From Enoplolaimus lenunculus (Eukaryota; Nematoda; Enoplea; Enoplida; Thoracostomopsidae): 64,000 bases of DNA. Shown piece after piece: positions 12,059 to 27,000 of this stretch (the first letter of the stretch is position 1; each line of letters begins with the position of its first letter). The translations under genes were made by a program, and so were the position numbers. The stretch covers positions 62,001-126,000 of the forward strand of contig JASANG010001585.1 in NCBI GenBank assembly GCA_030248215.1, given 5' to 3'. A model generated the notes under the pieces. The model saw only the letters and a program-made list of their open reading frames with translations, was not told where the DNA came from and made no database searches.

Positions 12059-15000
12059 GTAAGTAGAATGCTCGTTTCGTTTCGGTACGTACTTGTTTAG
12101 TCTCCCCCCGCACGCACCGCTGTTAATGTAATTAGCAGGCGAAAGCTTCGTGTGCACAGAGTTTATACTATTACATTATTGCATGTTTAGGCGAAAAGCT
12201 TGGGCGTAGGCTTAGGCATAGCCTTGCATAGGCTTAGGCTCGTGACGGTAACGTAAACAAGTGCGTCAGTTTCTTTCTTCACCTTGATAATGTGTGTATG
12301 TAACGGCTTTTTTTATGTTCAACCCACGCTAGAGACTCGTTTGTTGTCCTGAAAATCTCGCAAGTTCGAATTCATTTCTAACTTGCCGAATCAGATTACA
12401 TATACGTATATACACACCTGATAGTTTACAAATTTCTGATATACCATATCGATTGAAAACACCAATTTAAATAAAATGGCAATATTGTTTTTGACCAGCA
12501 AAACGAATAAAATTTATTATTTCAACAAATTGACGTACGGTTTTTTCGCAGAGCAGATGTACTTATTTCAATGCCCGCGATCAGTTTTGGAGATTTGTGA
12601 CCTGAAAAAATGTTGATTTTTAACACAAGTGATGTAAAAATCAGGGTGCAACCGGAATTCCGGTTCCGGCATTTTTCAACCTCCCGTCCCGTATTTTGAT
12701 TGATTTAAAAATTCCGGTATTATAATTTGGCCGTTTTCTTAACTTTGTTAATTTTTAGGAATGTCTTTTGAAAGCCACTTGTACTCCGAATATAAGCCAT
12801 TGATGGTGGATTTCACTTCAGTCGATGATGAAAATCTAAAATACAACAAATAAAATGAATACCTATGTTCGACTAAGGTTATTTCACAAATAATAGAGCA
12901 AAAAATAAGATTAAAATGAAATTTTTGGTGAAATGCATTTTTCACTTTCCGGTTCCGGTTCCGGTAAAATTTTCAAATTCCGGTTCCGGTAAATTGTAAT
13001 TCCGGTTGCACCCTGGTAAAAATGTATTTTGATTGTTTAAAAATGTAAACATAATTGCCCGAACATTGTTCGATTCGGCTTTTTTTTCACAACCGAATTC
13101 GACTCCGAATCCGCATGGTGTATTTTAGCCGAATCTGAGCGCTTTTGTTGGTGCCACCTTTTTGGTGGTGGTTCGTGCACCTCCAGTTGGAACCGAAGCT
13201 CAATCAAGTACGGTGTGGAAATGTTTTACCAAAATTCTGTAATAAAAAGGTGCGTACTGCATCAAATCATGTCTGGAGACCGAACACGTTACCTACGTTA
13301 CCGTTACCCATACGAATATTTGTACCAGGGTTAAGCGGAATTCGATTCCTGTTCAGTCCGGATTTCCTGCAAAAATACGATTCCTGTTCCTGTTCCAGCA
13401 CTCAAAGATGCATATAGGAACGGGAATTCTTTACTGTTCTGTGCAAATAAATCATTCACAATCATTTAAATATTTGAAACATTGTCTTTAAAAAACTTTA
13501 TTTCTAAGTAAGTGTTTTTGCAATTAGGTCAATTCGTTTGTTAATTAAATATTTGATTAAATATTTCAAATTCCTGTTCCTGTTCCGTTTCCTGCATAGA
13601 AATTCAATTCCTGTTCCTGTTCATGTTCCGACAAAATTTAGTTCCAAGAAAACATATCTAAAGCGAGACACTTGACTGCATCGACTGTTTTCGTTATAAA
13701 TCTGTGATTTATACCAATTTCATTGTAATCAAACATAAATTACGGTTCAATACACTCGGCAAAACTATTTTTGGATTTAACACTAATACTTATTATATAC
13801 TACGTATTACGTAAACATACAGCCTGCTATGTAATCACAAGACCTATCTATATAGTTCGTAACTTAAACCTTAAACTCATGTTGTATACGTACGTATATG
13901 TAGCACTGTACGCATTGTATATGTATATATATATATTGCTTATTCGTCTGTGATACAACAGTTTCTGTGAATTCAAAAGCAACTGCATACACTTTTATAT
14001 AATATAAATTTATTGTCAGAAGCATACTAACACGAAGGTAAATTGGGTTTAATTTTAAATTTTGTTGTTTTGCTGTAGTTAGTTTGGCCAAGAGTGCATG
14101 ATGCAAGAGTGTGTAGCTAACTCTTGGAGGTTCCGCGATATACAAAAAGGAACCACCGGGCGTTGCTGCGTTTTTGTCCGACCCGCCCTTCCCTTTGTTC
14201 ACAGGGTGGTCGGTGTCACGTTCAATAACACTAAATTAAATTATAAGCGGAACAATTTGTTGCCTGATCGATAAAGTGTCATGGTTCGCAACAGGTTTCA
14301 CCCCCGCATAGGTTGTACCACCCCTCTAATCAAAAGGGGGGTATACTAACAACGCAACGCGTGCCGGGTACATTGTTTTCTACACAGTATATGCCCAGTT
14401 GCGCACTCTTGTTCAATAGCGATTATCCACTCTTGGGTTTACCAAGAGTGCAATTATTATACGTGTAGAGTATGACACTTGAGCCGAATCACATTTTAGA
14501 ACGATGTAGTATCGCGCGGACCATATTTTGTGTTAAGGTATCGCATACACTTAAATCAGCCTATTACCTATATCCTATTAAAGCGCATCGTCGATCGGGG
14601 GATCGATGCTCTTTTAAGCTTGAATCCTCTTGGTCGAATGTATCTAATACCCCCTCACCGATCACGGACGGTGTACCGTAACTTTTGGACCCCGTAATGG
14701 TACAACTGCTCGAGTGTATGAATGAAGAAACGTCGTACTCTCCGTCATACACTCTTGATTTTACGTATATGGTATATTTAAAGACAAAATTATCTACGCT
14801 GTTTTTAAGTAATTGCAAACATTATTTCAATAGTTTAGAGTCAAAATAATTAAAATTCTGAAATTTCCATTGTATTTCGTAGTAGCTACGGTTTTGATTT
14901 GTGCTTTGTTAAATTAACGACTAATCTAGACTAAATATAGTTTTTCTACCAAATAGCCTTATATGCTACAAAATTTTGTACGACTTCATATAAGGTTATG

Positions 15001-18000
15001 CTGTTTTTAACTGTTGTATAGTGCATCCGCATAAAACAAACGCAAGCATATTCATGCAGCAAATTGTGCAAGATATTGCAAATACACGTATATGCAAGAT
15101 TAGAAAGTAAATAAACATTCCGCTAACTAATTGACTCTTGGATTTTGCTGCGGGTTCAAAGCGGGTTCTAAATTTACTCATAGCGGAAGGCATGGCATAT
15201 TATTGAATTCCTGGTGTATCCCCGCTATTCAGGGTGCAACCATGGCGAAAAAAATAGATTTTATTCGTGTAGTATATAAATCATAACAATCGCCGAAAAT
15301 AAACATTCAAAGGTAGATTTCGCTTCCGTGGATAATAAAGAGTGAATACCTATCTCCAACTACGGTTATTTCGTCAATAATAATGCAAAACAGAAAATTA
15401 AAATGAATTTTTTGGTGGCATGTTTTTTTTTTTCATTTCCCGGTTCCAGTTCCGTTTGCGGTAATTTTTTAAAACTTCGGTTCCTTCAAGATTTTTTGAT
15501 TGATGATTGACAATCAAAACTTTTGATGGTTCATTCAAGGTTTCCGGATTCCTATTTGTTAATTTATTTTCCACACTGGTATTTTGGTGGGTAGAGGCAG
15601 CACTTTTTTTTGCGGGGTCCTCGTGTGACGACCCACTGGCGCGCGGTTTGCAAAAATGGCGCGCGAAGAGAAGTGGGACGACGGCATCAACCCGTCCGAC
15701 TTCTATTTCTATTTCACCCGGAACAAAAACTGGTCAGAATAGGAGTCGAAAATGTTTTGTTTTTACCTAAAGCAGTTGTTTTGATGGGGGGGCGACGAGA
15801 ATATCAATTATTTAAACTAGAACAGTTTGACGCATCAAACTAAAAAGCTGAATTTTGGAAGTTTGGAATTTTGACACATTGTAACTTTGATTCGTTGAAA
15901 ACTAATTATTGAGATCAGCCAAGTGTGATAAATTTAACTAAAACAATATTTGCTTCGGTCTGGTGCAGGGTGCAACCGGAATTCCGGTTCCGGCAGTTTT
16001 TCACCTTCCGGTTCCGGTAAATTTTTACCTGATTTAAAAATTCCGGTGTTATAATTTGGCTGTTTTTCTAACTTTGCTAATTTTTAAGAATCTCTTTTGA
16101 AAGCCACTTGTACTCCGAATATAAGCCATTGATGGTGGATTTCACTTCAGTCGATGATGAAAATCTAAAATACAACAAATAAAATAAATACCTGTGTTCG
16201 ACTAAGGTTATTTCACAAATAATAGAGCAAACAATAAGATTAATATGAAATTTTTGGTGAAATGCATTTTTCACTTTCCGGTTCCGGTCACACCCTGGTC
16301 CGGTGATATTTAGTACGTATTCCTATTGCTTCACTACTTAGTGCTGATGTGCAGACAACGCTGAGAACGCCATCTATACACATGAACACCCTGATCGGTA
16401 CATATCTTCTACGATTAGCGTTCTTCTAGTTCAAATATTAAATAATTATGTAAATGTAAACTTCCTAGTGTTTATTTAAATGGAACCCATTTCGCACAAT
16501 GCTACACACAATTTTATTTATATAATTTGTGTTCAGAAATCGTAGAATCGCTGCATTTGAATCGTGCGCTCGGTAATTGAGCATACATATATTTTAAATG
16601 CTCATTGTAAACACGTATGGGCAACCAACATGCTAGCAGTGAACTGCTAGAAGTTGCTAATAACAGTAGCAGGTAATCTATATATTATAGCTGGAATGCC
16701 CCACATACGTATTGTGTACAAGTTTCCAGCATTACTTTGTTTACAATATCTTCTTCGAACACAAACGTGTCTTTGATGTGAAAATCAAACTTTGCACACG
16801 CAGATTGTACTTCGCTAATTTTTGCGCATTGCGCAAAGCCGGCTGACTAGTTATTATTATAAATTATGTATAGTTCTCAAGCTTTTCGAATGTTAAAAAT
16901 GTCTTGGAAAACCCCTGATGCGTGCGCCGCAGCCCAGTTTATCGTCGTATAAAATTTGACTGTGTGAGTTGATTTTTGGTGGCCATATCGTGTTCCAACC
17001 AAATCAATCAGCCCTATTAGCTTGTACTGTGATCAGTGTATGATGCAGTGCAAGTGTAACCGATGAAACTTTTCTTTTACAATTAATTTAAATTTAAGTT
17101 TCGAGTTTGCGTTTGAAACATCTATGAACATTACTGTTATAGTGATGATCAGTCGGTTTTTACGGACGCAGATGTTGGCAGCCCGCCAAGTATCAGTTAT
17201 CCGCCGCCGCGTCATGGCATTTCAACTGTCGAATCGTTTTCAACGCTTCGAGGCAGCGGCGATTCTGGTTCGCTGTCAACCGTGACAACGTTGAACCCTC
17301 AATATCAGCAATATTGCATGCAGCACGAGCAAAAACATCCCTCGGTTCGTTTAGGAATTATTGACACATCTTCTGATCACAGTTACAATAGTGTGTCGAC
17401 AGATGCCAATCCTGGCGTACGAAAAGTCAGCGTTGACTCGCCGCCTCTTCCGGGTTCGTCTCTGAACGGGTGTTTTCAGGCTTCGGACCGCGATTCAGCA
17501 ATGTCACTGACATCAACAACGGCTGGCGAGAATGGAGTACCAGCTTTGCCGCCGCCGCCGTCAATGCCTGTGTCAGGTGGAAGTGGTGGTGGTACAATCG
17601 GAAAACCCAAATTCATCAAAGTGATATTTCAGTACGGCCATAAAATGGTTAGTGTATTTTTTTACTGTTGCCTATATATTATGCTTTTGGATGTGGTACT
17701 CTAGCTGAGTGTGACTAAAGCGGGTTGTTATTTTTAAGCCGATTCTCATTACAATCTTAATATTTAACGGTTAAAGAACCGTTAATTACTACAAACATTA
17801 CGATAACTAAACGCGAAGACTTAAACTCTAACAGCTATGAACGGCTATAATTGTATGACTTATTAGAACAATAGGAGTATCAACAAAATGTTAATAGACG
17901 AGATATAATAAAAACGGTTCGTACTCTCAGGTACATGCTTACCCAAAAGGTACATAAAATTTGAAGTTTAGTGAATTTTGCTGCATCCGGCCCCGGGTTA

Positions 18001-21000
18001 AATCCTGGCCCCGGGTTAAATCCTGGCCCCGGGAGGGACATCTCTAATCTCTAGTATTAATCGCCCAATAAATAAAGTACAAAAACTGTGCATGAAAGCT
18101 TCTACTTGTTTACCAAAATTCTCGGTGTGACAAAAAAATACTGGGCAAACAATCATTGCTTGAGCTTCAACTCAAAATTTGCTTGCTGCGTGGACTTCAA
18201 GTGCAGTCGGGGGTAACTAAAGTGTTGAGTATTTTATCATGCTATAATATTGGTCAAAGCGTGAGAGCATAACTGGCCTGACTACGTATTTGATTTGCAG
18301 CATGAAATATAAAAATATTTGACTTATGCGTAAAGTGTTAAATCAATAAGATTGTCAGACCGTGGTTCGGTCGAAGAATAAGGTACGTAGTTCTAAGTGA
18401 CTGGTTTATTGCAACGTTTATTGTATGGATTATAGCGTAAGAGTGGCTCTCTTCCCGAGACCGCACAGTGATTGACGGCGTCAGACGACAAGTGTACGTC
18501 GTGCTGCCATAATTGATTCTGTTCCAGGTTGAAACGAAACCAAATCAAACACTTCGTCAAGTACTAGAAAAGTCAATGAACATACGAGGCTTACAAACCG
18601 ACCGATACGTCGTCACTGTCAAACGTTGCACAGTTGATCCGCTGCGTAGGATTGATGGACATGGTGACAATTGCAGTTTGGACTCGCAGTAAGTAAACGT
18701 TCACCGAGAATATTGTTTCCAAACTTTCTCGATTGTTAATTTGACAATATTTTAAATTGTTAAAGAATGCACTGATTTTGCGCCCTTATATTAGTTCAAC
18801 AGTTTTATATTTGCTTGTCTGTCGTTACTGTTTTACGATCGTTTAGTGCCAGTTGTTGTTCGAGATGCTGGAATTCTGCTGACATTTATTTCATTTTAGT
18901 CAATCGGAAATCCCGCTCAGTTGGGACATGGAGTCAACGTTGTTGACTGACGATCAAATATGGGTGAATCCTTCAATGCCAACGTTCACTGATATCAATC
19001 ATCGATTTGTAAGTATATGTTCAAACTCCAAACATTTTGTGTGTTGACAATAAGCTTTATAAAATTTTTGTATCGAAGCTGTGTTGATTGACAATAGTTA
19101 AACTTTTATTCCAGAATAGTGTGTTCGTTATTCATTGATATTTCAATGGCTTTGTTGTTCTCTACATATAAACAGTATTTTGCACTACTTGACAATTGTT
19201 CATAGTGTTTCAGGTCCGCAAAACGTACTTTAGCGTTACTTACTGCGACTGTTGTGGCCATCCGATCTGGCTTCAAGGCTACCGATGTCAAATTTGCGGC
19301 TATAAATTTCATCAGAAATGTTGGGCGTTGGTGCCGCAATTTTGCGAGCAAACACAAGCTTTGGCAAAATTTATCAAGTACGGCTATGTCGCCTAGACTA
19401 TGCTTATGTTTATCATATTGAGCTTCTTTAAGATGGAATAAAGTTATTATAGCGGCACGCATATTTCGCCAATCATAATGAAACAGTCAAGGATATGTAG
19501 AACTATAATAGTACGTACGTGATGAAATTTAAACTAGAAAAAATGTCTGAAAACAGGCAGTCGGGATATGTTTCAGAGAACTCTGTGCACATACTCGAAC
19601 CAAAAAAGTTAAAAACTAGCGTTTGGATTCTGGGTTGATTAAAACAATATCTCAGCCATATGTTTTTTGCTGTATATTTTCGGCGGGCTCAAAGTTTAAA
19701 ATGCCAATTGCAGAAACAGATTAGCGGCTTCTTTCAAGCGTTTTCGGTAAGTGCAACTGATATCAGCAATCTAGCGGCTTCAAGGTGCATACTACACTTG
19801 AAACATGGCCTTATTTCACATCATACCACGCCGATGTATCCGAAGGCATGCCGCTGTAGTGACTCGAATAAGAGAAGGACTGATATTTATTTTGCGTCTC
19901 CAGATGGTACCCACTTTTGATGGGTTACGCACTATGATTTAAGTATATAATAATTCACCCCATATTAGTTGGGCCCCAACACCCTTCTGTTTCACATTCT
20001 GTCTTTTGGGCAAAACTTACTTGCTCCGAAGCATTTTTTGATTGCTATGCCCGTTAACTTTTTTGTCTAAATTAAAAAGTTGTTCGCAAAATGCCGCTGA
20101 TATGTTTCTGCAGTTGGCATTTTAAATTTTGAGCCCGCCGGAAATATACAGCAAAAAACATATGACTGAGATAATGTTTTAACCAGCCCAGAATCCAAAC
20201 TCTAGTTTTTAACGTTTTTTTGGTTCGAGTATGTGCACAGAGTTCTCTGAAACATATCCCGACTGCCTGTTTTCAGGCATTTTTTCTAGTTGTCTTAATT
20301 TTTAGGGCTTATAGTACATTAAAAATTATCGTTGTGTGCGGCTAGAATTTACACTACACCAGATTGTTTTCACTTGTTAGCGATCACGCTCCAACGAGAC
20401 CCTATTTAGATAGTTCATAGCAAAAATTATTTGATTTGCATATGCATGCCATGTAGTATCTTGTTTTATGTAGGCAGCACAGAAACTGATTCTGAAAAAC
20501 GCTTAACTTTTACTTAATTGCTGGTGAGCAGCTTCATGCATCAATATAGTCACCGTGCGTTACCCGTCGGGTGCCGTTATACGGACGGTGCCGTACGGTG
20601 ATTGTTGGTGCCGTACGGGTGACGGGCAGCGCTGGACGGGTGACGGACGGCGCCGGATAGCGCAGCCAACCCCCAAGTACGGAAAATTTTAAAACATGTA
20701 GTTGTGCTTTACTAGGTTTAAAAAAGCTAATAGATGCTAAATCACGTGCCGAGATGATACTGCAAAAGAATCACATTGCTATTTTCACGGGCATCAGCAG
20801 AAAATATACTTGGGGGCGCCAAATAATTTTGGGGGCCCTACAATTGCAAAACGAGATTGTTTACTTTTTGAACCGATTCTATTTAGGAGGGGCAGCAGCG
20901 GAATTTGGGGTCATGGCCATGATATTATGCAGAACAATGCATTTGTGTGCAGTAACAAAATAGTAAAAAGCTAGATAATGTAGCTTTAAATGATTTTGAA

Positions 21001-24000
21001 AACTGAATTAGTTTCTATTTTTTGTTTCCGGCTTCAGTTTGACCTAAATATATTCCTAAATACAAATAATTCAAATTTCTAATTTTACTATCATATAACA
21101 TTCTAGACTACACTAAGGTAAGCTTACCAGGCCTTTACAGACATTATCAAACATGTCATACACATGGTGCAACACCGGAAAATTCCGGTCAAAAATACCA
21201 GATTTTATTACCGGAGCCGGATAGTGAAAAATACCGGATTTTCCAACCGAAACCGGAATTTCGGTAGCACTATTGACACGAAATATTTCGAATATTCTGT
21301 GATATTTCAGTACAAACAGTGAATATCACATCAAAAGTGACAAAACGTGTTCCAGGTTTCCCCAGTTATGAGGTGAACACCACATTAAAACAAAACTCAC
21401 CCAAATAGCTTTCGGAAATATTATGCAAAATTTCACTACCGACATTGCTGGATCCCCCGGCATTTTTTACCGTAGCAGCAGGCAACCCGCCTGAACTTAA
21501 ATTACGATGGTGCTCTACAGCACTGCCAAAATAAAGAGTGGACAACTTTTTGCATCGACGTTATAACATAGATGATCTATAACAGAGCATTCGATACTCA
21601 AAGCTGAAACATTACACACTAATGGTGCCCTTATTATGGTTAGACTCAATAACACTCTTGTTTATTTAAACAAATGAATATAACAGCATCTGAATAGATA
21701 TTTGGCCCAAGAAGCAACGTACTCAGTTGCCGTGACTAAATTAAAAATCCGATAATATGCAGAACGAGGCTATTCCAGTTGTATAATTAAAATTTTCTAA
21801 CTCTATGCTTTGAGTTCTTCTTTGTTTGAAGCAATGTAGAATTACTTTTGCAACATCAATACACTAACGAGACGCTCTGAACATACAGCCTGTTTTTACT
21901 GAATCGTAACTGATATTTTGCACTAAGATAGCCAGGGCACAAAACAGAAATTAAAGGTACCGGAAACAAATAATGATCAAGACAATGGTAATTGACGCAC
22001 TTACTTAGAACGTTCACATTTTACGACTAAAATTTCGTCCATATATGCCTAATGCTAAATTTGTGAACTAAAAACTTTTTTCACTAAAATGCACTTAAAA
22101 GAAGTTCCAATTTCGCATTTTAGACATAGCCTAAAACAAGCGTAGCTCCGATGTGAACTTGCTCGAGGTCGCGTCACAACCGAATTAGTCCTTAAATCAC
22201 GTTTTTGTGTCAAAGTTGAGAATAACCGCCACACGAGCAATAAGTTGATAGCAACAACTTTTCAGAATTATCAACGATGTAGTTTTTGACACAAACAATC
22301 TAAAACAACACAATCTTGGCAACACAGTAAGTTTATGTTTCTATTTGACAAAACCTCAAATAAGGTATCATTCGCTAATATTCAAAAGAGGTATATAATT
22401 AACATATATAACACCTCTCGTACTATCATCAGAGCACATATCAGTTTTCATAAGTGCATCCAGTCGCGTTGAAAATATTTGTTTCTCTCCAATGCCATGA
22501 TTTGAGTCGGACTTTCTTGTCAACTTGGTCTAATTAGTCGCACCCACTACGAAAGCTATCGCTTATTTCGCTCCATTTGCCGTCGTCCTTCAATATTTGA
22601 CCAACGCATCCTAAACAAGACAAGGCGCACCATATACTTTCAGAGGCGCAAACAAAGAAATGAATCGGCACGTCCCTTCAGAAAAAAGAGTTGTCATCAG
22701 TCCTTCAAAATTCAAATCTTACAAACACACAGCTGTACCTATAGTCACACGCAGAATTAAGGGCACCGTAATCGCATTGTATCTGTCGTTCTGGTTTGTA
22801 ATATCGTCTTTTTTTTTGTCGCACGTCGCGCACCATACGCGCGCCCAAATGCGGTGAAATTGCATCAAGCAACCCCAAACCAAACCCAAAACAAACCAAA
22901 AAAAAAAAAAAACAAAAAACACACCCAAAGACACAAAAAAAAACACACAAAACGAGCCCCCCAGCCCCACTTTGAATGCAGCTGCGATTGCAATTGATTC
23001 TGCACATGACTGTAGTTAAACAATATCCCTATGTATATCTGCAAGGTGTTACATTTTAATAGTGACCTAATCATTTTCTTACCTGGTGCAATAATTTAAT
23101 GGTTCTTAAGGGTTAATTAGGTGTACATCTCCCATTATCGTGCGTATAAAGCTGTGTAGAAAACGAGCGCGAAGCTAGATGTATTTTTAACATTAAATCT
23201 CATCGCAACAGTCGCCAAACGTTTCTTGGTTTATGGGTTAGGAAACTGACCCCCAGACCCCCTTAAATTTGTACTAGTCAAACCTCGCGAGCAACGCAAG
23301 GGGTAAGATATTTACACGAAATCCGAATGTAAAATTTTCATTTTAAGTCGCTGAGATTTAATTTAATAGTTTTCAAGGGTTGCATCCCAAATACAAGAGT
23401 TTTCAATGCTCACACTTAAATTATCGATTTTTCAATGATTTTCGTGGCATTTAAAAACGCGGACACTATGTATGATGTGAAATTTCAGATTCAGAGGTTC
23501 CATTGTTAGCTTGCTTTAAAACTTATTACTAAGTGGGAATAGTTGCTGCACACAGTTGAGAATACGACCATATATGCTCAGATTACAACACACATGCTTA
23601 CCTGAATGATATCGTCAACAGGTCTATGATGCACGTTTCGCTTTATACAAGCTGCAACATCAGTCATCAGTTCAGCAATATACACCTTAACAGCGCACAA
23701 ATTAGGAAGCAGTGACATTGAAACATACAACAAAATACCATATTGTCTCATGTTGAAACTGAGTAAAACAACAAGCCTTTGAGTTAAGTTGGCTTGCAGG
23801 CTTACATGACCTCTCGCAAAAATATTAAAAGCAAATCGTGGTCCAAAATTTATTCAGGGAAGCCGGGTATTTATGCACTATCCACGTTATACTGTGCACG
23901 CCAGTGTCAAAAAATGTTCTTAAAGTAGCAACAAAATTACAGCTATTTCTAGAACTTAATTATTATTTGCACACTATTTAGCTAGTATGTTATTTTTTGC

Positions 24001-27000
24001 ATGTTATTCTGAGGAAATGTGCGGAAAATGGCAGGGTACTTTGGCAGTCTGTTTTTCTGGTACCAAAATTAAAATTTGCTGAAAAAATTTGAATTTCCGC
24101 TATGTTTTACTGCCAAAATTTAAAATTTTCGTCTAACATTTAGATTTTCCGTCAAAATTTCAATTTCCGCTAAAATATAAATTTTTCCGTCAAAATTTGA
24201 ATTTTTTGCCGCAATTTAAATTTTCCAACTAAACTTTTAATTTCCCACCATCATTTGAATTTTCCCGCTAATGAACTTTTGGGCCAAGCTGTAAATTTTC
24301 GAGCCAAAATTTGAAAAAGCAAAAGAAATTTTAAACCCTACTACCTCACATACCTTTGTCTCTGCTTCCTTGTCGCTCAGTATTGGCGGATTCTGTTTGC
24401 CAGCTATCGATTGCAGGCGGTGGCATATCGAGCAATGAGCACAACTTTGAAACGAAACTAAGAAGAACTTCTTTGGTGTTGTTATTATTGGGCAACATTG
24501 GCCATGACTTCTTTGAGCTAAACTAACATTACGGCGAATAATTTCAACGTAGAAAATTTACTGTAAGTTCGTTACCTTTAAACATGTTGCTCGGCTCAAA
24601 ATAAACATCCGTTTAACAAAAGGGTGGCGTAAAACAACAATGTGTCTGTTAATATTCATACATGCAAAACACGATTTCGTAACCAATAAGTCCTAGTTCC
24701 TACAGTTATTACTACAAAACATCTAGCTCGCGAACGATCCAAAATTTCTTGAGCGAAAGAGTATCCATGGTTGGGAATCAACATTAAATGATTGACAAAA
24801 CAGACTATATCAAGATTATACCTTGAGATACGCTAATGGTGCAAAACTCATTGGTCGGTTCCAACACTTTAGTTGTCAGCGTTTCGGTATTTAGGCAAAT
24901 TGAGAACGACCTGAATCCTTTAAAAAACTAAATCCAGCGTGCATACTACCGGTGTCTCAACTCACATTGCTGATGCACGGTTTCGTTTTGAAATAGCGTT
25001 GTTATCGCAAGTTGTATTTCGATTGTTGTATCTGATTGTGGACGAAATGTGTTGCACGTAAATTGGGGCACCGAGACCGCGAGGATACACAGCGTATATG
25101 AAGCGGTATAGTAACGTACAGTACGGCGCCGATATATAGCAGGCGACCGGCTTCTGCGTTTTCGACGCCACGGTGATACGGAGCGTTTCCGTGTCACAGT
25201 AGCCCGGGGGGGAACAATGGTTATTATTGTTTGAACAACACACAAAAATAAGAGTTTAAGTTTTAAGGGAGACTTGCATTACAGATCCAATATTCTAAAA
25301 ACAGCGCGACTCTGTCAGAACTGCACGTGCGGACGACCCCATTCTTCGAAGTACTGCGAATATACAGGGTATTTTTCGTTTAATTTCCCCGAAACATACG
25401 GCCAGCCAGCAATCGAACCTCGGAGCTTTCGCTCGCGAGTCAGGGAGGGTGGCAACAAAAGTTGTAATGCGGATTCGGCGACAATTTTTGGTTCAAATTA
25501 GGATGTGAACAAGCCGAATCCTACAATTTTCGGCATAAATCATTAATTTATTTTGGCAAACTTGTGCTGAAGGAAAACTTGCAATGAATTCTACTGCTTT
25601 TATCGACAAGATAAGTGCAGTCCATATTTTTGAGGAAAAATTCGTTTTATATTATTGATCTAATGGTCGGAAAACCACGCTCAGTAGTTTGCTATCTCGT
25701 GCAGACAGTGTGTTCTCTCTTGTGCTCGCCTGCAACTGCCTAGCTAAGTAAATGTTGATTTTTGTAATGAAAACCAAATTACTTAACAGAATAATTAATT
25801 AACTTGTTTGGAAAACTGGTGCCGAAGCAAAAGTTGCAATGAATATTCGACAGCTTTTCTCGATGATATATTGGCAAATTTTCAAGAAAAAAATTTGAGA
25901 ATGATCCCGTTTCCCCTTCCTGGAAGATGTATTGTTTCGACCCTAGCTATGAGGAAATAATGTGTTTCGATAAAATGTATTTATTTAGCAGTAATCACAA
26001 ATGAAGACACAAATCTAGCTCGGGTACCTGTGCGAACCGATCGGCCACTTTCGGTTTTAAAACATTTGTTTGGGTGGTGCGCACATGTACGCATGTTTTC
26101 AATAATACGCGTTTGTTCCTTCTTTAGATTTTTAAAATTGAAAATTATAAGCCACCAATAACTGTTACACGAAACATATATAGGAAACACTACCGTGTTC
26201 CTATGATTAGTATCAAAATAATACATTGTATATATGTAATAAATTAGCTGCCCAACTATATTTATTTATAACAGCATCTGTGCGTTCCAGACCTTAATTT
26301 AATAGCCTAAAGTATAGCGCAACCCTTAATTGTTAGACCAAAGGGTGTTTTTAAATCAGTCGTGCTGCCTAAGTTTATATTGCAATAAATTTTCAAAGTA
26401 TAGTTTGTGTGACGATTTTTAATTTCAGCAGTATAATTTGCCAAGGGGACCAGCAACAGCAGCAGCCGCAACTTCAACAACCTCCACAGACATATCTGCA
26501 TCAACGCGGTTATGATATAACCGGTTCAGAAATAAGCGAACCTGTCGTGCGTCGAAATGTCGCTGCGCACCAATGCGCTGTAACTTCTGGTATTAATTCG
26601 AGTAGCACTTCTGTTTTGGATACAAAAAAAGATCAACAGGAGCCGTCACGCGATGATGGCAAACTTTATCATGGGTGTGCCATTAGTACAACTGCGATTC
26701 CATACATTCGGGCACCAAACGACGACGGCGGAAATGGATACTTCCATGGGGGTCCGAACGGAAATGAGGGTAAATATGATGCACTTTATGACTCGTCGAT
26801 GACTGGTGACGATAATGACAGTAGTCCCATAACAGTGGGAAATGCCGCATTTGTTTATGGCGCTAATTCAATGATGTTAAGCGAGCGTGGATATGTTAGT
26901 GGTTATGGTACAGGTGAAGCAGGTGGTAGTTTTCAACCTGCATGTGGCGAGGTTGTTCCTGCGCTGCGACGCAAGAATGCAACTCGACAGCGCGGCAGCG

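Larger units (their letters stand above)
21000..26420. other. Large Raf intron, second half
   Basis: Apart from the listed repeats it holds a CCGGAATT phrase fragment (21175-21270), a GC-rich patch (25060-25215) with no convincing protein, and the lone end of a GGGTTGCGC-type element (26311-26326, AGTATAGCGCAACCCT). No exon was recognised, although alternative CR2 exons cannot be excluded. Confidence 0.5.

Noticed and set aside
12748-16274. A 65-codon minus-strand frame conserved in the two MITEs at 12748-12945 and 16077-16274
   Set aside because: Conservation follows from near-identical MITE copies; the frame is disrupted in the 8791-9235 copy and resembles no protein.
22705-23074. Three overlapping minus-strand frames rich in Phe/Val/Gly/Cys
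   Set aside because: Reverse reading of an A/C-rich low-complexity tract inside the Raf intron.
24946-25245. Minus-strand frames of 93-99 codons with Arg/Ser-rich stretch
   Set aside because: Lies in a GC-rich patch of a Raf intron, no recognisable domain, no consistent splice partners.
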